Source: a virus. From it: DNA of 64,000 nucleotides. The notes below the pieces were generated by a model, which saw nothing but the letters and a program-made list of their open reading frames with translations, made no database searches and had not been told where the DNA came from. Both the position numbers and the translations under genes were made by a program. The first letter of the stretch is position 1. Each line of letters opens with the position of its first letter. This document shows positions 1 through 8,879 of the stretch, piece by piece. The stretch covers positions 1-64,000 of the IMG/VR virus record IMGVR_UViG_3300032157_000004, one strand, 5' to 3'.

Positions 1-1
1 T

Positions 2-1054
2 AAAAATGTCGATAGTGTACGGCGCTATGATCTGTCTGTCGTTAGCTGTGACTATGACGACGAATCGACCAGCCAGCCGACTGTAACGACAACAAACGAC
101 CAGCCAGCCGACCAGGACGATCTAGCGCCGTCCTCCGTCCTGGTTGACGTTACAGAGCCACCCAGCCAGCCAGCCAACAAACCAGCCACTATCATAGAGG
201 TAGACAACAGTCCTTTACCTCTGGTCGATTTCGGGCTATTCGGATCGACTGGCTATTACGTATCAGAGGACGCTAGGAAAGTATTCACAGCTATCTATCA
301 TCTGTTGTTACGCAATGCCAACCAGCCTGTAAAAGCTTTGTTAACTGGCGATAGTGGCAATGGCAAAACCACGTTAGCCAAACAAGTAGCTGATTTCTTA
401 GGTATGCGGTATCTCCGTGTAAATTGCGCCACTATGCGCGATACGGTCGATTGGTTCGGTAACATTTGGGTAAAGAATGACGGTTCTAACACGCCAGAGA
501 CAATTTTTGAACAGTCTGAATTTTCAGAGTATGTACAGAGAGGTAATTGTGTTATCTGTTTGGACGAATTTAATCGCGTCCAACCTGATATGCATAACAG
601 TTTATTTCCTCTGTTAGACCACGACGCTAAGACAACCGTGTTTAAACAGGAAATAAAGGTTGGCCCTAATGTTATTTTTCTAGGCACGATCAACCAGGGA
701 TATAAATACGGCGCAACTTTCGAAATCGACCAGGCTATGATTAACCGATTCGAAATCATCCTAGAAATAGGCACGTTACCGAATGATGTAGAATGTTCTC
801 TACTTGAATATCACTATGGTATCTCTAGCCTAGAGTCAGAGTCTATTGTGCGCGTTGCTACGGCTATCAGAGATACTATGTCAGATTCGGTCGTCTGTTC
901 AACACGATCTACTCTGAATGTCGCTAAATTAGTCGCAGTCGGTATGACAATTTTCGAAGCTTATGATTTTAGCCTGATTCGTCGTATCCCTAGCGACGAT
1001 ACAGGGATTTTAGCTAGAAAATCCCTGGTCGATTTAATCCGACCTATGATCTAG
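2..1054 (+). CDS. MoxR/CobS-like AAA+ ATPase (5' end beyond window)
   Basis: The reading frame is open from base 2, so the gene starts left of the window; an internal Met at 305 is not the start because about 100 upstream codons continue in frame, ending in a segment typical of the lead-in to MoxR ATPases. Seen: Walker A GDSGNGKTT, Walker B VICLDEFNR, sensor 1 IFLGTINQG, and a C-terminal helical lid. The part before the ATPase core is rich in D, Q, P and T. MoxR/CobS ATPases act as remodelling motors that work with a VWA-domain partner; the next gene (60 bp downstream, same strand) encodes such a partner, so the two are probably one complex. Substrate unknown. CobS-like genes are known in several phages. 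Confidence 0.85.
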   Translation, partial: KNVDSVRRYDLSVVSCDYDDESTSQPTVTTTNDQPADQDDLAPSSVLVDVTEPPSQPANKPATIIEVDNSPLPLVDFGLFGSTGYYVSEDARKVFTAIYHLLLRNANQPVKALLTGDSGNGKTTLAKQVADFLGMRYLRVNCATMRDTVDWFGNIWVKNDGSNTPETIFEQSEFSEYVQRGNCVICLDEFNRVQPDMHNSLFPLLDHDAKTTVFKQEIKVGPNVIFLGTINQGYKYGATFEIDQAMINRFEIILEIGTLPNDVECSLLEYHYGISSLESESIVRVATAIRDTMSDSVVCSTRSTLNVAKLVAVGMTIFEAYDFSLIRRIPSDDTGILARKSLVDLIRPMI

Positions 1055-1114
1055 CCCGACCAGCCCAACCGTTATCTATCAACCAGAGAAAACTAGAGAA
1101 CAGAGAAAACCAAC

Positions 1115-3271
1115 ATGCCTAAGAAAATCAGCAAACCAGCTAAGTTGTATCAAGGGATAAACACAACAGTAGGTGAGTGGTACGGATCGACTGTCGCGAT
1201 ACCGAATATGAATTCTCATATGTTTTACCCCTTTGTCACGAATTGTATAGGGCTGGTATCAGCCCTATATACGCGCAAATTTGGCGATATTCGTATACAG
1301 TCGTCGTCCTCCGTCTCTACTGCATACGCAGATAGAGACAATAACCGGATCGTGATTTCGGATCGTTTCTTAACTGGCGATTTTTCGGCGCTAGGTATCA
1401 GCAAACCTTTGGGATCGGCTGGTACAGTCGGCGCTACACTTGGAGTATTAGTGCATGAAATCGGCCATTTCGTCTACTCTCCGTCAACCTTAAAACCACA
1501 AGTAGATCATGTTGTCGCGAATTTCGGCGCTAGAGTTAACCAGAGATTCGCCGCGAATGTGGCGAATCTGATAGAGGACATATATATAGAGCATCATACA
1601 GCTAGAATTTTTCCGTCTCTAGCGTGGATGCTAGCCGAAACAAACAGACTTATGTTACCGGATAGCCTGTATATTTCCTCTGGCAAAAGTCTATCTCCTA
1701 TGACCAGCCTAGCCAACCAGGACGATAAAGTAGCAGTATTCAATTATCTCTTGTTTGGCAAGGTAACGAATCATCCTGGTTATGTATCTCCGTTTGTTGC
1801 GGATATTTTTCAGCTAGCCCGATCCGTTATCAGTAAGAACACAATAGAAGAACGATCCGCACTAACGTTAGAGCTATATAAAATTTTTGCGGATAGCCCT
1901 AACACGCCGATCCTACCGAATAAGAACAAACCAACCAGCCAGCCCGACCAAAACGACGACGACGACAACGACCAGCCAGCCGATCCGAATGACGACGAAT
2001 CTACCTCTAGCGAATCAGACCAGCCCGACCAGGATGATCAAACAGATGATCAAACAGATGATCAAACAGATGATCAACCAGAGGACGATCAAACAGACGA
2101 CCAGGACGGCGCTGGCGACGATTCGACAGAGCTAGAGGACGATTCGACAGAGGACGATCAAACAGATGATTCTAGCGCCGTCTCTGACTCTACAGAGGAC
2201 GATACAGAGGACGATACAGAGGATGATACAGAGGACGGCGCTAGCTCTGACTATGACCAGGACGAATCTAGCCCTAGAGAATCAGAGCCAGAGAACGACG
2301 ACCAGGACGATCAAACAGAGAACGACGATCCGACTGATAGCATTATGGCGCTAGGATCAGACGACTTAGACGATATCAGCATACCTCTGATAGCGAATGA
2401 CAACGAAATCGTAGAAATTTGGTCATCTACCGATTTCGATCCTAAGGCGCTAACAGTCGGTAAAGATGGCTTTGTCTATCGAAATGTGCAAGTTTCTAAT
2501 CCTAGAAATGCCGCGCCGTTACAGATAGATAAGAAATATATCAAGCTAGCCGAAATCGCAAGACAACGCGCTAGTGTACTCCGTCCTTTGGGTATGCCAG
2601 AGAATAAAGGTACGATGTTGCGCCAAACAGAGCGGATTTTATCGGACGGTAAAATTTTCGGTAAGCGTAAAGAATCGTCTCATTTCCAGCCTATAGATGT
2701 GATGATCGTTGTAGACTGTTCCTCATCTATGGGGGGATCGGCTGGATCGAAATTCGATATAGCTATACGGTCGGCGCTAGGATGTGCGAATGCTCTGTTA
2801 ACGGCGCGCTGTACGGTTCAAGTGTACGGTCATACTGCGAATTCGGCATACAAAAGAGACGTATCCCTAATCAAGTTTTTAGGTCGCAACGAATCGACCA
2901 GCCAGTTAGCGATCCGGTTGGCTGGTATTCTAGATCGTCCTCATTCTTATATGTCATGGAACAGAGACGGTTATGCCCTAGCTAAGTTAGCCGAAATGCT
3001 ACCCAAGTCGAATCGACAACGCGTTATGATTGTAATCTCAGACGGCGCGCCGAATGCGGTTAATCCTGACTATGACGGCTATGGAGCAATCGATCATACT
3101 AGATCAGTCGTCAACAAACTACGCGAATCAGGGATAAAAGTACAGTCTATCTCTGTCGATAGTAGTGCATTTTACACAAACAACACGATCTATGGAGAGA
3201 AGAACAATATAAATTCTACCGATCCGAATGCATTAGATGATCTGATCAAACAGATGATCAACCAGCATTAA
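1115..3271 (+). CDS. CobT-like protein: HExxH domain, acidic linker, VWA domain
   Basis: A 718-residue protein. The N-terminal third has HEIGH (H114-H118) followed by a NLIEDIYIE segment, a layout seen in CobT/VWA phage proteins and suggestive of a zinc-peptidase-like fold. Residues about 270-410 are an extremely acidic D/E/Q/T linker encoded by tandem 12-base repeats (near 2033-2078 and 2195-2238). The C-terminal part is a VWA domain with the MIDAS motif DCSSSM. The start at 1115 follows a leader with AGAGAAAAC repeats. It is the expected partner of the ATPase upstream. Whether the HEIGH site is a working protease is inference; a role in cobalt chelation is unlikely because no cobalamin genes are nearby. 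Confidence 0.8.
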   Translation: MPKKISKPAKLYQGINTTVGEWYGSTVAIPNMNSHMFYPFVTNCIGLVSALYTRKFGDIRIQSSSSVSTAYADRDNNRIVISDRFLTGDFSALGISKPLGSAGTVGATLGVLVHEIGHFVYSPSTLKPQVDHVVANFGARVNQRFAANVANLIEDIYIEHHTARIFPSLAWMLAETNRLMLPDSLYISSGKSLSPMTSLANQDDKVAVFNYLLFGKVTNHPGYVSPFVADIFQLARSVISKNTIEERSALTLELYKIFADSPNTPILPNKNKPTSQPDQNDDDDNDQPADPNDDESTSSESDQPDQDDQTDDQTDDQTDDQPEDDQTDDQDGAGDDSTELEDDSTEDDQTDDSSAVSDSTEDDTEDDTEDDTEDGASSDYDQDESSPRESEPENDDQDDQTENDDPTDSIMALGSDDLDDISIPLIANDNEIVEIWSSTDFDPKALTVGKDGFVYRNVQVSNPRNAAPLQIDKKYIKLAEIARQRASVLRPLGMPENKGTMLRQTERILSDGKIFGKRKESSHFQPIDVMIVVDCSSSMGGSAGSKFDIAIRSALGCANALLTARCTVQVYGHTANSAYKRDVSLIKFLGRNESTSQLAIRLAGILDRPHSYMSWNRDGYALAKLAEMLPKSNRQRVMIVISDGAPNAVNPDYDGYGAIDHTRSVVNKLRESGIKVQSISVDSSAFYTNNTIYGEKNNINSTDPNALDDLIKQMINQH

Positions 3272-3307
3272 CCAGCCCGACCAGCTAGCCCAACCGAATA
3301 ACAGAAC

Positions 3308-3339
3308 ATAGCGCCGACTTAACAGTCGGCGCTATTTTT
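3308..3339 (+). terminator. Rho-independent terminator after the CobT-like gene
   Basis: A perfect 12-bp stem (3308-3319 with 3324-3335, loop TAAC) followed by a T run ends the plus-strand pair of genes 36 bases after the stop codon. Confidence 0.85.
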
Positions 3340-3867
3340 GTCTCTGGCTGGTTGGCTCTGACTACATATTGACATAAAATAATCGTTAAAAATAATATGT
3401 CAACATGCCCTACAAACCACATAGCGCCGTCTATTTTGATTTTAGTATCAAAACATACTCTAGTCTGTTTTATCTTATACAGAGCCAAATAGCGCCATTC
3501 TTGCAATCTACAGAGGACGCTAGCGCCAACCGTTAGGACGGAGGACGATCCGACCAGCTAGCCAACCAGCCCGACCGTTATAACGGCGCTATACGGCGCT
3601 ATTTGGCTCTATTCTTTATCTGAAGCCCTAACATCAAATAATGCTAATAGCGCCGTCCTGGTTGGCTCTGGCGCTAGGCTAGCGAATCAGCCAACCAGCC
3701 CGACCAGCCAACCGGATCATAGGTCGGGCTAACCAGCCAACCAACCGGATCGGCTAGCGCCAACCAGCTAGCGCCATTCGGCTAGCTCTGTCGCTAAAAA
3801 TTTTCGGGAAAAATTCGGGAAAAATTTTTGGTTGGTTGGCTAGGATGTCACCTGCTCCGATGTCACC

Positions 3868-3918
3868 CGCATATATACAAGCGCGCACGCGCACGCATAT
3901 ATACACGCACGTATACAC
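3868..3918. repeat. Alternating purine-pyrimidine tract
   Basis: About 50 bases of almost unbroken alternating purine and pyrimidine, made of AT, GC and AC steps (one break near 3880). Such DNA can adopt Z-form or unwind easily. Confidence 0.7.
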
Positions 3919-3922
3919 CCAT

Positions 3923-4134
3923 GCGAATTCCTTTTACAATCCCTTTTACAATCCCTTCTACAAAAAATTTTTCAAATTCCTCCTATGAAAAATTTTTACG
4001 AATTCCTCTTACGAATTCCTCCAGCCACATAAATTCCTCCAGTTGTGCGAATTCCTCCTATCATACAGATTCCTCCTACGCTGCGAATTCCTCCTACGAT
4101 CCCTTTTGCGAATTCCTCCTACGAATTCCTCCTG
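3923..4134. repeat. Degenerate GAATTCCTCCTAC repeat array
   Basis: About a dozen imperfect copies of a 13-18 base unit centred on GAATTCCTCC, many carrying an EcoRI site. Plus-strand reading gives repeated CCTCCT, the anti-Shine-Dalgarno core; minus-strand reading gives repeated AGGAGG. A plus-strand open frame through it (3828-4145) is just the repeat translated. Confidence 0.75.
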
Positions 4135-4142
4135 TGATTAAA

Positions 4143-4176
4143 TAAAAAAATTCCGGTGAATAATTTTCACCGGAAT
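4143..4176 (-). terminator. Rho-independent terminator, end of the early minus-strand unit
   Basis: Perfect 11-bp stem (4150-4160 with 4166-4176) followed on the minus strand by seven T. Two direct copies of a 14-base unit (4182-4195, 4196-4209) lie between it and the gene's stop codon. Confidence 0.85.
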
Positions 4177-4201
4177 CCTTTTACCGCTTATCGCTTACCG
4201 C

Positions 4202-4888
4202 TTATCGCTTTGTCACCTTGCAACGGTTGATGATGGTTTGTTTGACTCCCCGATAGTCGCCATGTTTTTTGACTGTCCCCTCCAGTAAAATTTTATCTCC
4301 GTCTGAAATTTTTAAGTCCCCTTGTACCTTGTCGGTAAACCACTGTAAAATATTTCCGTTGCCATCTTCAAAGATATGAACATATCCCTCACCTCCGGCT
4401 GCGTATCGGCTTTCATAGGCAGTCATCCCCTTTACGGTCGCTTCAACCTTCAACCTGTCGCCTATCTTGCCCAGATGCGCGCCTTTGTGGGCTGGCGTGT
4501 TGTTACGTAACCAGCTAGTCACCGCACTGGCTGCGTAGCCAACTTCCCGCTCTGTCACCTGTGCCAGCACACCGATACGAGCCAAAACCACCATGTACTC
4601 ACTTTTTTGGTTGGCAGGATTTTTAATAATTTCTTTCATCCACTCAAAAACTTTTTTCCCGACTACACGGTCGATTGCTTCTAGTGGCGTATTTTTCAAC
4701 ACGTCATTAGCACGTCCCTGATTCATCCAAATCCAGGCTAACTCCCCTGTGGACATTGTGCCTTGTGTACGTGCCTCTGAATTGCTGGTATAGCCATGCT
4801 TAGAGATCAATGCATGGCTGAAAACTAGAAACTGCTCTAGGGCCACACTCTTGACACTGGTCACGCTACTTGTCTGGACGCTGTTCAT
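4202..4888 (-). CDS. Protein with C-terminal OB-fold-like segment
   Basis: A 228-residue protein, last gene of the minus-strand early unit. The C-terminal 40 residues (LEGTVKKH, YRGVKQT, INRCKV) match a motif I know from the end of many phage and plasmid DNA-related proteins, probably an OB-type nucleic-acid-binding barrel. The rest is mostly helical and not recognised. The start follows a leader with AGAGAAAACC and GGAGAGAAAA next to the ATG, and its own near-consensus promoter lies at 4942-4970. A role in single-strand nucleic acid handling is inference. Confidence 0.7.
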   Translation of the reverse strand: MNSVQTSSVTSVKSVALEQFLVFSHALISKHGYTSNSEARTQGTMSTGELAWIWMNQGRANDVLKNTPLEAIDRVVGKKVFEWMKEIIKNPANQKSEYMVVLARIGVLAQVTEREVGYAASAVTSWLRNNTPAHKGAHLGKIGDRLKVEATVKGMTAYESRYAAGGEGYVHIFEDGNGNILQWFTDKVQGDLKISDGDKILLEGTVKKHGDYRGVKQTIINRCKVTKR

Positions 4889-4941
4889 TTTTCTCTCCGG
4901 TTTTCTCTAGTGGTTTTCTCGAAACAAAATCAGCTAACCCC

Positions 4942-4970
4942 AGTATACAACAGGCTAACCGACTTGTCAA
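4942..4970 (-). promoter_or_regulatory. Sigma70-type promoter
   Basis: Minus strand TTGACA (4965-4970), 17 bp, TATACT (4942-4947). The stop codon of the upstream gene lies inside the -35 box. Confidence 0.8.
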
Positions 4971-5269
4971 CTACGATTTTCCTCTGTATTTTCCGACAGA
5001 TTTTCTTCCCACAAGTCCGCCATGAAAAAGTTATCTAGCGTCTCAAGCACATGCACAGACGATTCCTCTTGAAAATTTCTTTCCCTAAAAATTTTCCAGG
5101 CACGTCGCGCATTCAGCCATCGATCCCGATCTGCTTTCTCGACTTCCTCATAAGACTTCACCACATCGGCTGCAAACCGATGTACAATTTTTCTGGCCCA
5201 TGTCACGTCAGACAGAACCCAGTTATCATCTAGCCACTTCTCAATTCTTTCAGCCGTCCACAGCGCCAT
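4967..5269 (-). CDS. Hypothetical protein (100 aa)
   Basis: Helical, charged protein with many Trp and Arg; no family recognised. The ATG is preceded by GGAGGG at good spacing, a clearer Shine-Dalgarno than most neighbours. Upstream (5270-5466) is a 200-base leader with AGAGAAAAC-type repeats and a small hairpin around 5432-5450. Confidence 0.65.
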   Translation of the reverse strand: MALWTAERIEKWLDDNWVLSDVTWARKIVHRFAADVVKSYEEVEKADRDRWLNARRAWKIFRERNFQEESSVHVLETLDNFFMADLWEENLSENTEENRS

Positions 5270-5466
5270 GATACCCTCCTATAAAAAATTTTTGGATCTC
5301 ATAAAAAAATTTCCAGAGTCGTCCAGCGTCCCCGCCTTTCGACTCTGGTTATGTCCCTTACCTCTGGTTTTCTCGTCGGTTCTCTCTTACATTTTCTCTC
5401 GGCTCAAAAATAAAACACTAATTTTTTAGTAGTGTCAGGTTTGCCTGAGAAAAATACATGAATTTT

Positions 5467-6072
5467 TTACTTGATTGTCTCCGATAAAGCCTCCCAGGTT
5501 TCATCATCAAAGTCGATCACTTCCCGAATCCCGACCGCTATGATCCACTCGTAGGTTTCGACGCAACGTTCCCACAGTTTATGAGCTTTTCTTGAGTCGC
5601 TATCCTCCCCAAATTCCCCGCAGTAGTCCATAAAGCTCACAGAGCCGCAACGGGCATCTAGCGCCAAGTTCGACAGCACATCTGTTGCTTTCGGCCACTT
5701 TCCCGCCAGTCCCGATCCCATAGAGTAGCCAAAACACATCGAAATATTTTGGTCGTCCCTTTGGATGATGATGAGATAGTGGTTAGCCTCTTGTGACCAG
5801 TTACTTTCAATCCCACCTGGCAGCGCCAAAACTTTTTCGACGTGAAAATGTAAAATTTTTCCCGCCACTTCTAGCGTCTGTTGGCGCTTGGCTTCTCCGA
5901 TAAATCCAGCGTCCACGCTCACGTAGTCGTTTAGGCCACGCTTGCGGCGCACAACTTCCTTCCAAAATGCCATGTCCTCTATTTCCTGGCGATCCCGTTT
6001 CCAGATACCTTCTCTGGCAACTTTGTCAGCCGCTCGGCGCTTGCGCTTTTCCCACCATGTTGACGAATACAT
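5467..6072 (-). CDS. Hypothetical protein (201 aa)
   Basis: Basic N-terminus (Lys/Arg-rich first 45 residues) then a mixed alpha/beta part; no family recognised. Start next to the repeated AGAGAAAA leader. Confidence 0.65.
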   Translation of the reverse strand: MYSSTWWEKRKRRAADKVAREGIWKRDRQEIEDMAFWKEVVRRKRGLNDYVSVDAGFIGEAKRQQTLEVAGKILHFHVEKVLALPGGIESNWSQEANHYLIIIQRDDQNISMCFGYSMGSGLAGKWPKATDVLSNLALDARCGSVSFMDYCGEFGEDSDSRKAHKLWERCVETYEWIIAVGIREVIDFDDETWEALSETIK

Positions 6073-6106
6073 TTTTCTTTCTCCTGTTTTCTCTTAAAAA
6101 ATTTTC

Positions 6107-6328
6107 TCAGTTGACGCCTGTTGCAAAGTCGCCACATGCCACAGTCAAGCCGCTAGCCCCGTAAGTAACCTGATCGTCATAGGCCAGAATCCAGTCAGCC
6201 AAAACGCCGTTAGGATTCTCAGCCTCACCACGCGCTACGATCACAGACAGACGTGCCGATGGCGCAGAAACATAGATAAACTGTGCCGTCGCCATATTCA
6301 ACACTCGATAGGTTTGGGTAACTTGCAT
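6107..6328 (-). CDS. Hypothetical protein (73 aa)
   Basis: The frame is open to 6418, but the Met at 6328 is preferred: it follows GAGAGAAAATC and lies downstream of the promoter at 6383-6411, which the longer version would overlap. Small beta-rich protein, function unknown. Confidence 0.65.
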   Translation of the reverse strand: MQVTQTYRVLNMATAQFIYVSAPSARLSVIVARGEAENPNGVLADWILAYDDQVTYGASGLTVACGDFATGVN

Positions 6329-6382
6329 GATTTTCTCTCTCTTTACTCTGGTTTTCTCTTGCCGCTCATCCGGCATACCTAG

Positions 6383-6411
6383 ACTATATACTAAATCTGT
6401 TGACTTGTCAA
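6383..6411 (-). promoter_or_regulatory. Sigma70-type promoter
   Basis: Minus strand TTGACA (6406-6411), 17 bp, TATAGT (6383-6388), in the gap upstream of the gene starting at 6328. Confidence 0.8.
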
Positions 6412-6425
6412 TAGGCAATTCTTAG

Positions 6426-6791
6426 TCAAATACTTGCCCCTTCTCTCTTTCGTAAAGCCTCCACTAATGCAGCTACGACGCTCACATCATGGCGTGATAA
6501 AATTTTGGTTGCCTCTCCCAAAATTTCTTTCAGCGTGTAATATTTTTCTCCAGCTTCGATCTCTCCTTGAAGCTCCATTGACATGACCATCAACTTTCTG
6601 CGGATAGAGTGCAGATCATCATGCCCTTCGGTATACATGCCCAGCGCCACATAAATCTTACCTAACTCGGCTTTGACGGTGTGATGGCTCATCATAATTT
6701 CATCGCCAATTTCTTTGTTGGTTAAATTTTTTCCCAACAGCATAAAAATTTCTTGTTGGCGCTTGGTCAGCCCGTTTATATCGACGCTCAT
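6426..6791 (-). CDS. LuxR/GerE-type helix-turn-helix protein
   Basis: A 121-residue protein. Residues 8-60 (LTKRQQEIFMLLGKNLTNKE, then HHTVKAELGKIYVALG) fit the LuxR/GerE DNA-binding domain: four helices, recognition helix at the HHTVK segment. There is no receiver or ligand-binding domain; the C-terminal half is helical. Probably a phage transcription regulator of early genes. Overlaps the upstream gene by 4 bp, so the two are translationally coupled. Confidence 0.75.
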   Translation of the reverse strand: MSVDINGLTKRQQEIFMLLGKNLTNKEIGDEIMMSHHTVKAELGKIYVALGMYTEGHDDLHSIRRKLMVMSMELQGEIEAGEKYYTLKEILGEATKILSRHDVSVVAALVEALRKREGASI

Positions 6792-7024
6792 GGTTTTCTC
6801 CCCTTCTTCTTTTCTCTGGGTAACGGCTTAGGCTCCATCTCCCTTGCCCCCTCATAGATCGCCTTTGATAGAATCTTAGCCTCTGCTGGTGTGATGGCGA
6901 TATACATACCATCATAGCTATCTTCACTGTTGCTCAGGCTAATCGCCAAACGCTTCTTGTTCTCGGCATTTGTAACCTCAAAAACATGCACAGTGTAGTG
7001 CGAAAAATTTTCATGCTTGTCCAT
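6788..7024 (-). CDS. Hypothetical protein (78 aa)
   Basis: Small beta-strand protein with a Lys/Arg-rich tail (EKKKGRKP). It overlaps the HTH gene downstream by 4 bp and the gene upstream by 14 bp. Function unknown. Confidence 0.6.
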   Translation of the reverse strand: MDKHENFSHYTVHVFEVTNAENKKRLAISLSNSEDSYDGMYIAITPAEAKILSKAIYEGAREMEPKPLPREKKKGRKP

Positions 7025-7247
7025 TTTTTAATTTTTCCTCACAGATTTTATCTAGCTCCACCATTGCTCCAAAAACGGTCGGGCAAAAATCTGTCTCAGC
7101 CACCATCCTGACAAAGTTGCGCTCATTCTCGACCTGGATCGTCGCCCAACACTCGCCGTCCTGTCCAACATAAATTTCTACGGACGCCGTTAAGTCCTTG
7201 TTTTTATTTTTTACCTGCTGGATTGTCTTGTCGATATTTTCAAACAT
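7011..7247 (-). CDS. Hypothetical protein (78 aa)
   Basis: Start chosen at 7247 (MFENIDKTIQQ) rather than the farther upstream Met at 7310, because the extra 21 residues read through the 3' end of the upstream gene. Overlaps that gene by 8 bp. Not recognised. Confidence 0.6.
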   Translation of the reverse strand: MFENIDKTIQQVKNKNKDLTASVEIYVGQDGECWATIQVENERNFVRMVAETDFCPTVFGAMVELDKICEEKLKNGQA

Positions 7248-7446
7248 CGCAACCTTCCCACCCTTTTGGTACGGGGATCGGCCCGTAGAATCTGACTTTC
7301 CCCTCACCACGCTCGTTCTGACAAGGATTTTTCTGAATGGTTAAAATTCCCTGATCGTCTACAAAGTACCAGCCCCGAATTTCCGGCTCCCTTGTTCCGC
7401 CCCGCCTGTGGGAAAAATTTCCTACAGGCAACTTAATATTTTCCAT
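7240..7446 (-). CDS. Hypothetical protein (68 aa)
   Basis: Small basic-aromatic protein, stop of the upstream gene abuts its ATG (7446/7447). Function unknown. Confidence 0.55.
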   Translation of the reverse strand: MENIKLPVGNFSHRRGGTREPEIRGWYFVDDQGILTIQKNPCQNERGEGKVRFYGPIPVPKGWEGCDV

Positions 7447-7806
7447 TTAATTTTTTACCTCATGTTCTTCGATCCAGACATGCCAGCCCGTATCAAATTC
7501 TTCACCTTCTTCTTCGGCTTCGGCAATTTCGTCTGCATAGGGTTCATCCCCTTCAGCTTGCTTCTCTCCTTCAAATTTGTGGGCGCTCTTTTCATCAAAG
7601 AACACACCTTCGACCGTGTATGCGGATTCGTGATCGGAGGTAGACATGACCACTTGAACCTTGAGCGTAGGGCGCTCGATCTCTTTCGACTTTGCCAGCG
7701 CCAGCACCAAATTCGCCACGACCAAATCTTGCTCAATCCGGCTTAACTTAGTTAGCTCTGCCACGAAAAGATTGCCCGCCTCAACTGCTTTATCTGTGTT
7801 AGCCAT
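7447..7806 (-). CDS. Hypothetical protein with acidic C-terminus (119 aa)
   Basis: Helical N-terminal half and a Glu/Asp-rich segment (AEAEEEGEEFD) near residue 100. The leader contains AGAGAAAAAAGGAAAG just before the ATG. Function unknown. Confidence 0.65.
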   Translation of the reverse strand: MANTDKAVEAGNLFVAELTKLSRIEQDLVVANLVLALAKSKEIERPTLKVQVVMSTSDHESAYTVEGVFFDEKSAHKFEGEKQAEGDEPYADEIAEAEEEGEEFDTGWHVWIEEHEVKN

Positions 7807-7856
7807 TTTTCTCTTTCCTTTTTTCTCTAAAAAATTTTCTCAAAGATCCAAAAAAT

Positions 7857-8120
7857 TTATTGTGATTCGGTATGCCGCTTTACATCTCCACAGCTACAGG
7901 GGAAAACCTTGACCGCTTCGACAGGTTCCCCGCTATCCCCATAGAGATTGAAGATCGCCGGATTCTCACGGCATCTCTCCAACGCAGGTAAGATAGTCTT
8001 GGGGAAAAGATACGGATGGCCCGTAATCTTGACGCCGATCTTAAAAATGATATCCTGCTTGGTGTCCCCTGTCAGGACAACCTTTTCCGTGTCGTAGATA
8101 ACTCCGACCCAGTGTGCCAT
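7857..8120 (-). CDS. Hypothetical protein (87 aa)
   Basis: Mixed alpha/beta protein ending in a CSCGD segment that might bind a metal. The leader carries AGAGAAAACC and GGAGAGAAAAT before the ATG. Function unknown. Confidence 0.65.
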   Translation of the reverse strand: MAHWVGVIYDTEKVVLTGDTKQDIIFKIGVKITGHPYLFPKTILPALERCRENPAIFNLYGDSGEPVEAVKVFPCSCGDVKRHTESQ

Positions 8121-8155
8121 GATTTTCTCTCCGGTTTTCTCTTGTAAAATTCTCT

Positions 8156-8401
8156 CTAGTAGAGCGAGACAGGCGCGCCAGTCAACTCGACTAAACGCCA
8201 GCGCACCTGTGTTTGACCCTCACGAATCCGCTGCTCAAACTCAACTCGATACCAAAAATTTAAGATGGCGCAGAAAATTTTTGGCTGCTCAACTTTGACA
8301 CTCTCAAAAGCGTGCCAGTCCAACCAGACCGCAAAGTCGGTTCTTGTTCCGGCTAATTCTCTGGTGAGTACCCCGTTGGTTAAAGAAAAAATGTGATGTA
8401 T
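8156..8401 (-). CDS. Protein-like frame without a standard start codon
   Basis: An open frame of about 80 codons ends at 8156. Its translation looks like a real protein (aromatic-rich beta segments such as FWYRVEFEQRI and VRWRLVEL) and fills an otherwise empty gap, but between the preceding stop and the conserved part there is no ATG, GTG or early TTG; only ATC, ATA or ATT codons (8404-8390). Its ending resembles that of the upstream 103-aa protein, so it may be a diverged tandem copy. A rare start codon, a frameshift from the upstream gene or a sequencing error are all possible. Confidence 0.45.
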   Translation of the reverse strand: MHHIFSLTNGVLTRELAGTRTDFAVWLDWHAFESVKVEQPKIFCAILNFWYRVEFEQRIREGQTQVRWRLVELTGAPVSLY

Positions 8402-8403
8402 GA

Positions 8404-8715
8404 TTAGAAAATTTTCTCTAGGCCATAGGTCAAATCTTGACGGCGCAACTCGACCCAGACTTGGCGGATATAAAAATCTTCCGGCTTGTTGCTGCGTGCG
8501 TCCTCATACTTCATTTTCTTTTCAAAGACCCAGCCGACCTGTTCCGTCGTGCCGTCTTTTTTGTCCACAAACACACCACTGACACAACGCCCAAATTCCC
8601 GCTGCATGGCAAGAAAAATTTTACCCTTCTCTGTCATGTCGGTATCTTGCCAGCCAGAATTACCGAACTGATAGCCTTTTGTTTCGTTCACGTAGGTTTC
8701 TCTGATCTGCAACAT
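8404..8715 (-). CDS. Hypothetical protein (103 aa)
   Basis: First gene after the promoter at 8777-8805, with two AGAGAAAACC leader copies before the ATG. Beta-rich with charged turns; function unknown. Its C-terminal part resembles the frame just downstream. Confidence 0.65.
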   Translation of the reverse strand: MLQIRETYVNETKGYQFGNSGWQDTDMTEKGKIFLAMQREFGRCVSGVFVDKKDGTTEQVGWVFEKKMKYEDARSNKPEDFYIRQVWVELRRQDLTYGLEKIF

Positions 8716-8776
8716 GGTTTTCTCTCTTTCTGGTTTTCTCTAAAGGTTTTCTCTGGTACTTCAATCTGTTGGAATT

Positions 8777-8805
8777 ATCATACAGTATTCTTAGTCATTT
8801 GTCAA
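8777..8805 (-). promoter_or_regulatory. Sigma70-type promoter
   Basis: Minus strand TTGACA (8800-8805), 17 bp, TATGAT (8777-8782). Confidence 0.8.
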
Positions 8806-8823
8806 GCCCCAAAATAGACAATA

Positions 8824-8846
8824 GGGGACGAAATAGTTTCGTCCCC
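8824..8846. terminator. Hairpin terminator, possibly bidirectional
   Basis: Perfect 10-bp stem GGGGACGAAA/TTTCGTCCCC with a 3-base loop. It is nested inside a second inverted repeat (CCAAAATAGA and its complement near 8868-8876). It separates the small membrane-protein gene from the next promoter. Confidence 0.65.
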
Positions 8847-8879
8847 GTTTCTTCCCTATTTTGTCCTTCTATTTTGGCG

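Larger units (their letters stand above)
3340..4142. other. Gene-free convergent region
   Basis: No convincing gene in about 800 bases between the two converging transcription units. It is built from short words that also fill the neighbouring coding DNA (AGCGCC, ACCAGCC, GATCC, CTAG). Near 3370-3405 a TTGACAT...ATGTCAA inverted repeat surrounds an AT-rich core that could hold a promoter (TTGACA, 18 bp, TAATAT on the plus strand). At 3795-3830 the element TTCGGGAAAAATT is repeated. An alternating purine-pyrimidine tract and a GAATTCCTCC array follow. Replication origin or regulatory region is possible but unproven. Confidence 0.5.
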